DNA of 36,073 nt, taken from Schoenoplectus triqueter. Taxonomy: Eukaryota > Streptophyta > Magnoliopsida > Poales > Cyperaceae. The notes beneath the pieces were generated by a model. That model was not told the origin of the DNA. It did no database searches and was given only the letters and a program-made list of their open reading frames with translations. Shown here one piece after another: positions 22,091-33,010 of this stretch. Each line of letters starts with the position of its first letter. The first letter of the stretch is position 1. The position numbers and the translations under genes were made by a program. The DNA is taken from positions 1-36,073 of the forward strand of contig CAXKVV010000326.1 in NCBI GenBank assembly GCA_964058805.1, given 5' to 3'.

Positions 22091-22810
22091 ATTATTGTGA
22101 ATGTGGGCCCTATGAAAAATAACTTGGAGGAATAACTTAAGGATCCTCTTTAGGCTCCTTAAATTATGGAGTTACAACTCCTCATTATTCCTCTTTATAT
22201 CTCTAATAATTATTCATATTTGACTCCTTAAATAAGATATAAGTGGTTTATTCTTCATTTATTTCTCAACCAAATATGGCCATGGCGTGCAAATAAAATG
22301 CAACTTGCATTTAGAATACTGTGAACCGAGAGCTGACCCTAACACAAAGAAAGAAAGGGCGAATTTTGGTGCCCATGGTGCCTATTTATTTATTTATGTA
22401 TAAATTTAAAAATGTGAACGTTAGATGTATTCTATATCATCTCAATTGTATGTATATGAAAAATCAAAAAAAAATTAACTTTATTTGAACAGCCATCAAG
22501 TAACGTGTCTAAATTGTTAAATTTGGTCCGTTGATTTTATTAACGCTTGATGCCTATATAAATAATATCAAAATGATATAATTTTTTGTATACATATATA
22601 AGATGATATTTATAAAATATTCCTTCAATTAGTTTTATTATTTAAGACTTTAAATAATAATTATTTAATATTTAACTTTAATGACGCGTCACTAAAATTG
22701 TGTTAATTGTATCCCTTATGCTCAATGCTACAAGCCAGGCCTACAATAGGAACAGGAGCATTTATAGGTTGTTGATGCAATGATGCCGTCACTGAAATAT
22801 TTCTGCTGTA

Positions 22811-23230
22811 TTAATATTGTACGAATACATAAGACCTGGACTGATGAGCGAACGACTCTATGCATGATGACATTGAATGAATCCAATAACGAAGATGACA
22901 TAAATTCTGGTCATCTGATATAATACTGCTACATCCATAGTGCAGAATGAAGTTTTTCTCTTTGTTTTCTACTGTAAACCTCATCATAGACAAAGGACCT
23001 CTTCGGAGGAAACCAAACCAACTCAAGGGAAATCATAGGATATTTGAATTCAGAGGGAAAAGTTATTTGAACCCCGTCGGTGGATGCTGGTCCTTTCTGA
23101 TCAAGATGGCTTGGATTTCTATTCCCATTTTCTGATTCCAACTCTTCATCATTCTACCTACGAGAGAAACAATTCCGAGTTTGACCGAAGGCTAGGAAGA
23201 AAGAGGAAGGTAAATGGGAGGGGGTAAAAG
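22811..23230 (-). other. Possible gene remnant, unidentified
   Basis: A less AT-rich island. On the minus strand an open frame follows a plausible acceptor (TCTCGTAGGTAG near 23153) with NDEELESENGNRNPSHLDQK and on to WFPPKRSFVYDEVYSRKQRE. The composition is protein-like, but I recognise no family and see no start codon, donor or neighbouring exon. Weak call. Confidence 0.2.
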
Positions 23231-23275
23231 AGCATTCATCAAAGTTTGGTGCAGCAGGCCCAGGGTATTTTAAAG

Positions 23276-23495
23276 ATGGGTCTGGGTTAAATTCAAAAGG
23301 TTTTGAACTCAAAAATTAATTTAAAAGGATTTGATTTAAAGTCCCTCTTATTCGTTGATTTTGTATTGAGATTCGTATTTTTTATTTGTTTAAAGTTTTC
23401 TTTCACCTCTTTACGTATCTCGATGCAAAATCAACGAATGAGAGGAACTTTGAACTAACTTTTGAATTCAAAACCCTTTAAATCTACCTAGAGCC
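23276..23495. mobile_element. MITE with TTTAAAGA target duplication (220 bp)
   Basis: The arms share TTCGTTGATTTTG...GAGATTCGTA with CGTATCTCGATGCAAAATCA in inverse order, and the outer GGGTTTTGAA-type blocks pair as well. Flanks TTTAAAGA are at 23268-23275 and 23496-23503. No ORF. Confidence 0.82.
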
Positions 23496-23503
23496 TTTAA
23501 AGA

Positions 23504-25454
23504 CAAGCTAGCATCTGCCCGGAAGTTCCAAATTAGCTTGAAATCTTGATTTAATCTAATTACAAGCAATTATTCTAGCTCTGATGTTCACTCCATGTAA
23601 CAATTTTATTTAGAATTGAGAAAATCATTTCCATGATTATTTATTTAAATATATATATCACACGACGATTCAATTGCAGATGCATCCGTACGTGCACTGC
23701 ATTTCATATTGTCATGCATTTATCACCGCATGGCATATTGAAATTCCTTATTCTTATTGTTTACTTTTTGGTGTGACAAGACATGCATGAAATAATAATT
23801 ATCTCATGTAGGAAATATCAGTGATCTTGATTCTTGACTACATATTCAAGACACTTAGGAAATATTAATTACATCAAACATAATCCATATATTATTTCAA
23901 TTTAGATCAAGTATAATATGCAAACCTTCATCAGATATTTATGTGATTACATTGTAACCTAATCATAACTCAATTCACAAACTAATAGTATACCAGTAAT
24001 TAGTGTTTCCAGCTATTTATCTCAATTAGAAAATTTAGAGTATTTATTATTAATTTCACAAATATAGAGTTATGAAATTTCAATATTAAACCAAATAATT
24101 GCTAAATAATAAAATTACTTGAGGAATGTAATTTATTTATTAATCATCCATTCATGGACCTGTAGATAGGATTCAACCATCAAATAATTGGCTCATAAAT
24201 CTCAACACTAATAAATTTATCAGCCAAATTATCTTTAAAAAGATTGTTTATGTTATTTATGAATCACTTAAATATTTTATTATATATATTTAATATTTAC
24301 TATATAATTACAAAATTTTAAATATTTTATTAAAGTGAATAACTTAATTTTAATTATAGTAATAATTGTTTGTTTTAACTGTTGTTGCTTTAATGTTCAT
24401 TGTCCTGCTTGAAAATTTTAACTAAATAGAAGTTAAGTATGTTAATAATTATTAATTAGAATAATTATATTAATATCAAACCTTCTGTGTGAAAATAAAA
24501 AAATAAAAATAAAGATAATTTAGTAATTAATATAAATTTTAATTATGAATACATAATTAATATAAAATAATTACAGAATTGAGAGAAAAATTTATATTTA
24601 GAATTTAAGAAAAGTTAAAATTCATAATTAATGACAATCTAAAAAAATAAGTAGAGCAATTGCATTCCTAAATTATGTAGCATTTCATGTAATAATCAAA
24701 ATTGAAAGAAATTTATAACTTCAACACAAATGACCATAGAGATAATAACATTATTTGATGAATAACTTAATCGTATGATTGATATTAGCTGTAAAAATTT
24801 AATAAAATATCAGAATCATTATAGGATCAGAACATTTATACGTGTAATAATGAGTAGAAATATATACCGCAATGATTCCGGTTGTTCTGTGCAGCGAATT
24901 TACATTTCTGTTGACAATTTCGTAAATAAAGATTATCAAATTTTAATTAATTGGCTTCTATATTCAAAAAATCTCATCTCACTATCGCATATAATTCCTC
25001 GTGGCACTACCCTTGCAACTGACATATTGCAACTTCGTTCACTCCACGTTGTCAAAACCTCAAATGCTCGCCCCACGAATGCTGTAGATAGTTTTCCCCC
25101 ACTTGCAAATTTTAGAGAAACTGTAAAAGAGGTTCGCCGTTTGTGTATTTTCCAAAAGTTATTAAAAGTTTAATAAGAGGCTAATAACAGGGGAATATAG
25201 AAAAGTAAGCACTAAGCACTAGATACCGTAAAATCTGGTCCAAATCAAACAATTCTCGTCTGTTGTCTCCTAGGATATGGTGGCCTAGTCTACGATTTAG
25301 ATCAGGTCGAGCTGACATAACCCGTTCCACGAGACACTCCAAAATATTTTATATTGGTAGCATCGACAAAAAATAATATTTTATGCTGCTGTCTGTGTTA
25401 TTATGTTTTTGCGCCCATAATCTATGCTCGCCGAATTCCGAGTGCTTATTCAGG
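23504..25454. other. AT-rich intergenic; one unidentified ORF
   Basis: A plus-strand frame of 132 codons (24775-25173) has a protein-like second half (LATDILQLRSLHVVKTSNAR) with no recognised motif and an AT-rich first half. It has no promoter or homologous context and is not called as a gene. The rest holds nothing supported. Confidence 0.5.
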
Positions 25455-25455
25455 T

Positions 25456-26310
25456 TAGAGTATTGAAATGGATCGGACTGTGATCGTGGACCGAATCGGA
25501 CCGGACCATGATCGTGGACCGGATCGGACCGGACTGTGACCGTGGATTGGATCGGACTGGACTGTGGCCGGATCGTGGACCGGACCGTGCCCTATCTTGG
25601 TCCGATCCAACGGTGGGTCGGTCCTCCCTTCACCCGAAAATGGACCGTGCCGACCCGTGGACCGGACCGGACCGAACCGTGGACCGTACGGGACCGTGGA
25701 CCGGACCGGACCCCAGGACCGGACCGTGTGAAAATGAAAATAACAATTAGTGTTTTATGTGTAGTTTTAAATAAAATAAAAATAACAATAATTATTGGTG
25801 TAGTAAAAAAAATATTTTAGATAACATCAAAATAAAATAACTATTATGTGTAGTTTTAAATAAAATGAAAATAACAATAATTATTGGTGTAGTAAAAAAA
25901 CATGTTCTAGATAACATCAAAATATAATAACTCACCTCATTTTTAATTAAGCATGTTCATAAAAAAATTTCATTGTATTTTCAAAATTATAATTTTCTGA
26001 TATTTTATTTTTTTACAAATTTTTTATTTTTTTAGTACTATTAGATTTTTAAACAATTAAAAATAATAATTTAAATTAGTTAAAAATTATTATTAAAAAT
26101 ATGATAAATTATAATTTTTTCCAATTTATAAAAAAATATTTGGACCGGACCGGACCGGACCGTGGACCGTCCCGTGGGGGTCCGGCCCCCGGGGGCCAAC
26201 GGTGGGACGGGTTCGGGTTTTTCGAATTTGGACCGCCTTGGACCGGACCGTGCTGACCGTGCGGGACCGTAGACCGTCCGGGTTTGGACCGGACCGTGTT
26301 CAATACTCTA
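25456..26310. mobile_element. hAT-like non-autonomous element with GGACCG-repeat ends
   Basis: The ends TAGAGTATTGAA and TTCAATACTCTA are perfect inverses. Flanking 8-mers are ATTCAGGT (25448-25455) and ATTCAGGC (26311-26318), 7/8 identical. These fit hAT-type transposition. About 270 bp inside the left end and 170 bp inside the right end are built of degenerate GGACCGGACCGTGGACCG units, while the core (about 25735-26140) is AT-rich with no ORF. Apparent DRTG-rich ORFs over the left arm are repeat artefacts. Confidence 0.85.
25741..25930. repeat. Tandem ~100-bp duplication in the element core
   Basis: TGTGTAGTTTTAAATAAAAT, then ATAACAATAATTATTGGTGT and AGATAACATCAAAATA, occur twice in a row (from about 25757 and 25850), with small differences. 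Confidence 0.8.
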
Positions 26311-26751
26311 ATTCAGGCGAATAAGCGTCTCCCATGAAGCGGATCTCGACTGTTACGGGTTACCTGAATGGATCCGATTAGTTTACCCTGAATGGATCTC
26401 GACTGCAGGAATCAGGATGCAGGATTACTCAGAGCCATGGGCCCGGCCTTCCTTCCGCCTTGCTTAGAGCTATGGAAACTTGCAATGGCCAAGTCAAAAC
26501 TTATTTGCAGGAGGGATAAAATTTATTGTAACATATATATCATATATTAAACTAAATAAATTATTAAATTCAGACTAATAATCTTCAAATTTTTATTTTT
26601 AGCAAAACATTTTTTCTCGAGATCTCACAAGGGTGCAACGTTTTTTAGAAATCTAGAAGGGATTGAGATATTTTCTCAGCCCCTCTAATTTTTTCCAGCG
26701 TAAATTTTTATCTCGAGCCCTCTAACTTTTTATGAATAGAAAAAAATCTAT

Positions 26752-26787
<36 letters not shown>

Positions 26788-27377
26788 TATGATAAATTAT
26801 TATTTAATTTTAATTTCATAGTATTATATATTGATTCATATAAATATATTATATATCCACATGGCACAAACAACCTTGGCTGACATTTAACTTCATTTCA
26901 TAGAATTAACATAATGATGGGATATTTTTCTAGAAACATTTTCGGAAAGTGAAATTCTTCAGAAGCAATAGTCCGGGAAAAGTTAAGTTCAGGATGGGTA
27001 TGTTAATTTTATGGATCTTATTTCCATTCTTTCCAAGCATCCAAAATGACTGGGTTTTCTTTCCGACAAAGCTTATTGATGATGCACGCGAATCCACTCT
27101 CATATATAGGGATTCTTGATGTTTCATCCCTGCTTTATGACTTCTGGGAAAATCACCTCCCTCTTTTTTTCATAGTCTTTCAACCATAGATACACATAGC
27201 GAGTACTCTTTCCTATATGCCGGAAGAAGATCGGTGGGAAAAGAAGTAGAGGCGCGCAACGTGAGTCTTGATAGCCAAGAAGATAAAAGTATTTCATAGA
27301 TCTAGCTTGGAAAGTTTATTTTTCATTGAGCTAGCTTGTTAAGTATATTTTTTATTTTTCTTTTATATTTATAAATC

Positions 27378-27540
27378 CATATAATTGAGATCTAATACAA
27401 TAAGAAATTAAGGGAAAAAATGTTGTACAAAAAATCCACCAACTTTTTTGTAAGCAGAAAAAAATTTGGTGAATTTAAAACTTTTTTGAAACATTTATTT
27501 TTCTTCTTCAATTTCTTATTGTATCAGATCTCAATTATAG
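27378..27540. repeat. Nested inverted repeat (MITE-like)
   Basis: TATAATTGAGATCTAATACA plus ATAAGAAATT on the left is inverted as AATTTCTTATTGTATCAGAT plus CTCAATTATA on the right, with a ~100-bp spacer that pairs partly. It may be a MITE inserted in the larger element. Confidence 0.75.
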
Positions 27541-27760
27541 TTATTTGAAAATACGAAAGAAACAAATCTTTTTTATGTACCATTTATTTTTCTTCTTCAT
27601 TTTCTAAGCTACTACCATGAAATATGAAAAAAAAAATCAAAGATATAATTAATTAAAGTGTTAATAGATATATATTATATTTTTCTGAACTAATATATAA
27701 TATAGAATAGTATAAAATTAAATATTGAAAATGAATTTATCATAATCATTCATATTATAT

Positions 27761-27808
27761 AGATTTTTTCTGGGGCCGAGATAAAAGTTCGGACCCCAGA
27801 AAAAAAAT
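27761..27808. repeat. Stem-loop CTGGGG...CCCCAG
   Basis: GATTTTTTCTGGGG pairs with CCCCAGAAAAAAAATC around a CCGAGATAAAAGTTCGG centre. The motif resembles the CTGGGACCGAG palindromes inside the 2409-6005 MULE. Confidence 0.8.
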
Positions 27809-27810
27809 CA

Positions 27811-28309
27811 TTTTCTTTTCTTTTTGTTCTGTTTTGAAAAAAATAGAGGGACCGAAAAAAATCTGGTCCCGTCTACTTGATAAAAAAGATACTGCACTTT
27901 TCTACGAGTTTCTGAGAAAAAAAAATTGTTTTTCTAAAAATAAAAAATTGGATAATCATAGTACAAATTTACAGAATATTTGCTATATTTTTTATTTCTA
28001 CATTTTTTATCAAAAAAGAATTTTATCATGACCAAAATAAATATTTATCTAACACGCTCTGTTTTACTGTTTTTGTTTCTATTTTTTTTTACCTTTTGGC
28101 AATTGCTAAAATTGATTTATTATGATGAATGCTTTATGAAGAAGGAAAAAAGGGCGAACGTATTTGTATCAGACTATAGCACTAAAAGACAGCCTTTAAT
28201 CTTCTTTTTCTTATTTAGAATATTTATCGTTACAAATTTTTACTCGATAATTCTTAAAATAAATTGATAAAACTTGGATGGCTAAAACAATAATCCAATG
28301 TAAAATTTC
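27811..28309. other. AT-rich, no gene seen
   Basis: Open frames here (27834-28031, 27980-28267) are Lys/Phe/Ile-rich consequences of base composition. Confidence 0.6.
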
Positions 28310-28643
28310 CAGTTTTTTTTAATAATAATTATTATTAAATTAATATTATTAAAAATAAGAGTGAGAACTGTAAAATTTTAAATATACGAATGGTAGCGCG
28401 TCACTGCCAGTGACGTGTTGAACCCCGCCACTGCCAGTGGCGTTGAGCCAAACACGCCACAACCAGTGACGCGTTTGCCTACAAAATGCGCAGATGCTTA
28501 TCTGTTTGTGTTTGTGAGAATTTATAGGGATTAAACGCGTTACTGGCAGTGGCGAGCTGCCATTCGTATATTTGAAATTTTACAGTTCTCACTCTTATTT
28601 TTAATAATATTAATTAAATAATAATAATTATTAAAAAAAACTG
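28310..28643. mobile_element. Palindrome-array element, copy 2 (334 bp)
   Basis: The ends CAGTTTTTTTTAATAAT and its inverse TTATTAAAAAAAACTG open terminal repeats matching copy 1 through TTAAAAATAAGAGTGAGAA, AATATACGAATGG and the GCGCGTCACTG block. Palindromes lie at about 28395-28419, 28421-28446, 28450-28475 and 28533-28560. Flanks TAAAATTTC (28301-28309) and TAAATTCTC (28644-28652) agree at 7 of 9 positions. Its interior is shorter than that of copy 1 and otherwise different. Confidence 0.9.
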
Positions 28644-28652
28644 TAAATTCTC

Positions 28653-30902
28653 GGTTTAGCACAAACCAAAGTGGTGCCATGCCATGCCCTCTCCAAAAGC
28701 CTCCCAGCCTTCGGCATATATATGAAAATTAATGTTTGATATTTTTGGATTAAAGTGGAATTAACATGATTAACAACTAGCTCAATTATTTGAAATAATC
28801 ATTGATTAAACATTTTTGAACTGAAATAACAAAAATAAATTTATGCGACTAATAAAAAATTGTTAGAAAGACCGTTATCAAATAATGTCAGCCATGTGTT
28901 GTTGTCTAATTTTTCTTCCCTCTTCACGAGACCCCATCAAATATCAATTAATGATAAACATTCAACTAAAAAATTGACTTGAGATATTTTTCATATTACC
29001 TCGGGTCAATGTATAAGTATAACTACCCAGAAAAATCAATATGCTCGCTGACGGAAGTACTTGAATTCTTCAAATTTCGATTTTTTAGATATTGTGCTCA
29101 ATTTTCGATTTCGTTACGATGCGGAGAACTGTAAATTAATTGGAGAACGGGATGACTGGCCTAGCCACTAGCTGGTTTTGATACGTGTTTAGAACTCTTT
29201 TCTGGACATTTGAGAATCACGGGTAGTTTTGACTGCTACTGCTGGAGTTGCCTTCTTGGACGGATGCCATCTCCTCTTATTGTGCTCAAATTTTGATTTC
29301 TTACTGTACTAGAGGAATATATATGATAAGTTAATGCTAAATACAAGTTCCAGCTCTTTTAGAAACATGTCGATCGTAGATGTTGAGTCTTTAAGGTTTT
29401 GTGACAAAGAAAATAAGGTAAATGATGAATATAATTAAAATTTATTATTCTTAGTTCTATTGTATTGATTGGACGGAAGGAAAGGTGGATCAACAGGGCT
29501 GGCACCTCCAACTTAAAAAATAAATAAATTAAGTAACCATTAAATAATTAAAAAAAATAAAATATAAGATTTCGACACTTTATCTCCCTCAATTTTCCGA
29601 TAACCTTATCGTTTCATCCTTGAACCCCCATTTTTCAATCCTATTTCGCCCGAATATGTGTTGTTAATATAAATTTCTCATTATCTTTTTATACAAATGT
29701 TACCACTAGACTATTCCTATTTGATCACTGACACTCGTGTGAGTACCTTTTGTAAGATCCACTGGAGGACTCTTACTACGTTACAACTTAAAAATATGAT
29801 ATGATGTAACGTGTACTGTTGCTGTCTTTTTATTTTGGTTTGTTTGTGATTTTAGACTGTTATGTGATCTCTGATATTTACGACGAGTCATATCACATAT
29901 GAATAGGTGATAAGTGAACAGATTCGTTGTTTAATCTAGATGTCTGGCGCTTTACAAAATTACAACAGTGCATGAACTCTTTTATTTCAATGAAATCGTG
30001 ATATATACCACTTTTCATACAAAAATACGATAAATTCAAATGGTTGAAATCGATTACTTTGTATGATGCTTTACAATATAAACTTACAAATTGTCAAATT
30101 TATTCAGTACAAAGTCAAGTGGCAAAAAAATGACGAAGAAAAAACAAGCGTCCCAAAAATAATTTATAAACCTTTTAACTTTTTCGACCGCTTGGCTTAA
30201 CAGTAAATAATTTTGAAAAATTATAAATATTTAGTTATTTAGTACTTATCATGCAAATTATTTTCAATAATTTTGATCTATCATTTTTTAAAGTCAATTT
30301 AATTAATTTTTTAATTAAAATTTATGAATACCATAGTGAACTCAAAGAGCACTAGCCGTACTCAAATAGTTTTATCGTTACTATTTGTTTCACAAACTCA
30401 CAATTAAAATTGGACCAACACGTGAACTGGGGCGGACCCAATGAAGACCTTTAAAAAAATAAAGTTTTTAGATAATTTTTTTTGGTAATATACCTTCCGA
30501 ATAATTTTTTCGCCTCCTTAAATTATTTAATTACTTTTATTAAAAAATATTTAATATCATACATAATGAAATAATTATATAAAAAATTCAAAATATAAAC
30601 TTTTTTAGAGTAAATCTTTCTTCATCAATTTAATTATTTATTACTTTAAAATTTATATTATTAATTTTAATATGTAAAAAAAATATTATCTTGATATTTT
30701 TTATTAAATAAGAATATATTAAATCATCATTATTTATTTAGTATCTAATTAGTTAATGAGTTTGAACTCAATAAATTATTACAATCCAATAATGACCGGG
30801 CTAAAATCCAACGTCCTAATACGTGAACATAAAAAATTGAGGGCGGCAGAGTCACTACCCTTATTAACGATTATGTCGAATGTATTATGCACAAACGACA
30901 AC
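28653..30902. other. Intergenic, no gene seen
   Basis: Read on both strands without finding exons, RNA genes or strong repeats. An imperfect direct repeat (ATTGTGCTCAA...TTTCGATTTC-like) occurs near 29092 and 29279. Confidence 0.55.
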
Positions 30903-31215
30903 TAGAGGTGGCAGAATACGACCTGACTTGAGAAATTTATCTGATCCGCCTGGATTTGAATCCGATCCGACCTGATTTAAAAAAAATCAAACCGATCTGA
31001 CCCGATTCGAAATTGACTTGATCCGACCCGATCTAAGATCAAATGACATTCAATCTAATCAAAATCTATCAAATATCTAAAAAAACACAACATTTAAATT
31101 GACCCGACCCTATCCAATCCTGACCCGACCCGATTTTTTTTCAGAAGGTCAAAACTGAACCGACCCATCAGACCTAAATACCAACCCGCTCCGACCCGCC
31201 CGATTGCCACCTCTA
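30903..31215. mobile_element. hAT-like element with CCGACC-rich interior
   Basis: TAGAGGTGGCA and its exact inverse TGCCACCTCTA form the ends, the form common in plant hAT elements. The interior is full of CCGACCCGA-type units, much like the element at 10298-10732. The expected 8-bp duplication is not seen (ACGACAAC against AATATGAT), so the exact limits or age are uncertain. Confidence 0.7.
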
Positions 31216-31374
31216 AATATGATCGAGATTCATTTAATCTTCGATCAATGAAACAATAGCGCGCAACAGGAACTGGTTTAACTTAAGTGGAAAAAAAAAT
31301 AAAGAACTATGCTACCACTCTCGTGGGCCCTGGCGATACCACTGTTGTTTTAAAAAGAAATTAATTGTATTAAT

Positions 31375-31490
31375 GACATATTTAAGACCCCGCTGTCGGA
31401 TTTCAGTTTTAAATTCGAGTCGGATGTTCTATCGGATGGCAATTCTAAATATATTCGACCCGACATAAAGGTGGCCATAATGCCACAATC
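31375..31490. repeat. Degenerate relic of the CCGACC-type element
   Basis: Phrases such as GTCGGATTTCAG, GAGTCGGATG, TTCGACCCGACAT and AGGTGGCCAT echo the neighbouring element. They explain part of a minus-strand ORF (31350-31700) that is not accepted as a gene. Confidence 0.4.
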
Positions 31491-32493
31491 TAAGTAGAAA
31501 TAGTTTATAAATAGTTTAATGTAAAAAGATTCGGCCATCATATGCCTAGGAATGTGACACCAAAAAGTGTTAACCCCACAAATCCACAACCAACCAAAAC
31601 GTCTCAGCAGTAGCTGACAAAAAATACATCCTTTCAACATTTTAATCCATCCTTTGTGAACTTGGTCCTCTTGTTTAATGACAATGCAAGACCCGGTCAC
31701 TAAGAATCCTGACCTTCATCAGATTAATTTACTTCTATAATTTTCATTGAGTATTGATTTTAAAAATTACAAAGAGATGTTGATTAAACTTTTAAGCCGC
31801 AATATCACATGCATCAAATAAATTGCAAACAAAGTTTTCATTGACAGATGACGTTTAATCTTACGTGTACTCAATATGTACTGTAATATCAAATAAAATA
31901 AGAACTTAATATTTCATATCCATACAAATTAAATTCCAATACATATTAAAACCAAAATTAGACTTTCAGAGAATCACACGAAAATGTGAAATGCACTCAC
32001 ATAATAAATTCTAATGATAGTTATACTGACAATATTCTTAGAAAAAAGTAAAAAGATTTCATTATTTTTCTTTTATAATTTTTATCATATATTTATTTTC
32101 ACACAATTTAAACCTATATTTCATATCTCATAAAATACTTTTTGAATATGAATTGTCTCAAAATTTAAGTCATTTGATAAATCATACTTCATTATTTTTA
32201 ATGCACACAATATTAATATAGCATATAGTAATTCAAAGGTCAACTGCAAAACAATATACATAGGGTGTTGATAACTATTATTCAAATATTAAATTTGTAG
32301 GTTGTCAATAAATTATAGTTCCACATCTAAATGCATAAAAGTCGTATGCATAGTTGCGTGTAACTCACTTGCTAAATCTTACATCTTGATTTGCAAATTC
32401 ACTTCCAATAATGTAAAATAATTGTTAATCAGCTGTTAATTTAAAAAGTTTTTATACCAAAAGCTTACTGGAAAAAAAAATCAAATTATACCT
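31491..32493. other. Intergenic, nothing supported
   Basis: AT-rich sequence upstream of the DUF630/632 gene; no exon or element identified. Confidence 0.6.
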
Positions 32494-32639
32494 TATCATT
32501 TGATGTTGCATGAAAATAATCTCTACTTTAATTATCAAACTATCATTTTGATAATTTTAGTGATGCTATCATTTGGTATCGCATGAAAACAATCTCCACT
32601 TCAATTATCAAACTATCAATTTGATAATTTTAGTGATTC
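32494..32639. repeat. 73-bp tandem duplication, two copies
   Basis: Units 32494-32566 and 32567-32639 both begin TATCATTTG and end ATTTTAGTGAT[GT]C, with about nine differences. Each holds the imperfect palindrome AATTATCAAACTATCA-TTTGATAATT. It lies about 370 bp upstream of the next gene's start codon, so it may be part of its promoter. Confidence 0.9.
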
Positions 32640-32759
32640 TGCACCTTTAAAATTAAAAAAATAATAATAATTATTAAATAATGTATTTGAAATTACCAAG
32701 CGAATTACTACTTTAGCATGCTCTAATACCAATGAGTAATGAAAATACTGTCCATTACA

Positions 32760-33010
32760 AACTTAATTGTACGCCAATTTCATTCAATCAATTCGCTCCT
32801 GCACCACTTCATATTTGACTTTGACCCTCCAAACAAACACCAACACTCCTTGCACTGTCACTCAGTATTCACTCCCCCGCCCCCTCTCTCTGTACCCGTG
32901 CTCCCAAAACCCTCTTAGCTCCTTCCCCCCAAAAAGAAAAACAAACCGAGAAAATTTTCAAGCCTATTCCAAACCCAAAACCTCATCTCTCTTTCTCCTT
33001 CTCTCCCAAA
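32760..33010 (+). promoter_or_regulatory. Core promoter and 5' leader of the DUF630/632 gene
   Basis: A C/T-rich stretch (CTCCCCCGCCCCCTCTCTCT at about 32872, CATCTCTCTTTCTCCTTCTC near 32983) precedes the start codon, as in many plant leaders. There is no obvious TATA box. The transcription start cannot be placed exactly. Confidence 0.5.

Larger units (their letters stand above)
26700..27810. mobile_element. Degenerate inverted-repeat element, about 1.1 kb
   Basis: The left arm (about 26700-26850: TTTTTATCTCGAGCCC, AAAAAATCTAT, GATTATGATAAATT, TATTATATATTGATTCA) matches the inverse of the right arm (about 27640-27795) at perhaps three-quarters identity. Between the arms lie a non-AT-rich stretch (26880-27300) with no identified gene and a second nested inverted repeat. 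The borders are not sharp and no target duplication was found. An (AT)n run (26755-26784) interrupts the left arm. Confidence 0.55.

Noticed and set aside
22375..22620. Weak inverted similarity suggesting another MITE
   Set aside because: Arms match poorly (TATATCATCT, TGTATGTATA) in AT-rich DNA and no ends or duplication can be set.
24775..25173. 132-residue ORF
   Set aside because: The longest unexplained frame in an intergenic region, but with an AT-driven first half, no motif and no promoter.
25508..25820. ORFs rich in Asp-Arg-Thr-Gly
   Set aside because: They are translations of the GGACCG repeat array.
31350..31700. 116-residue minus-strand ORF
   Set aside because: Its C-terminal third is read from a degraded CCGACC-type element; no domain is recognised.
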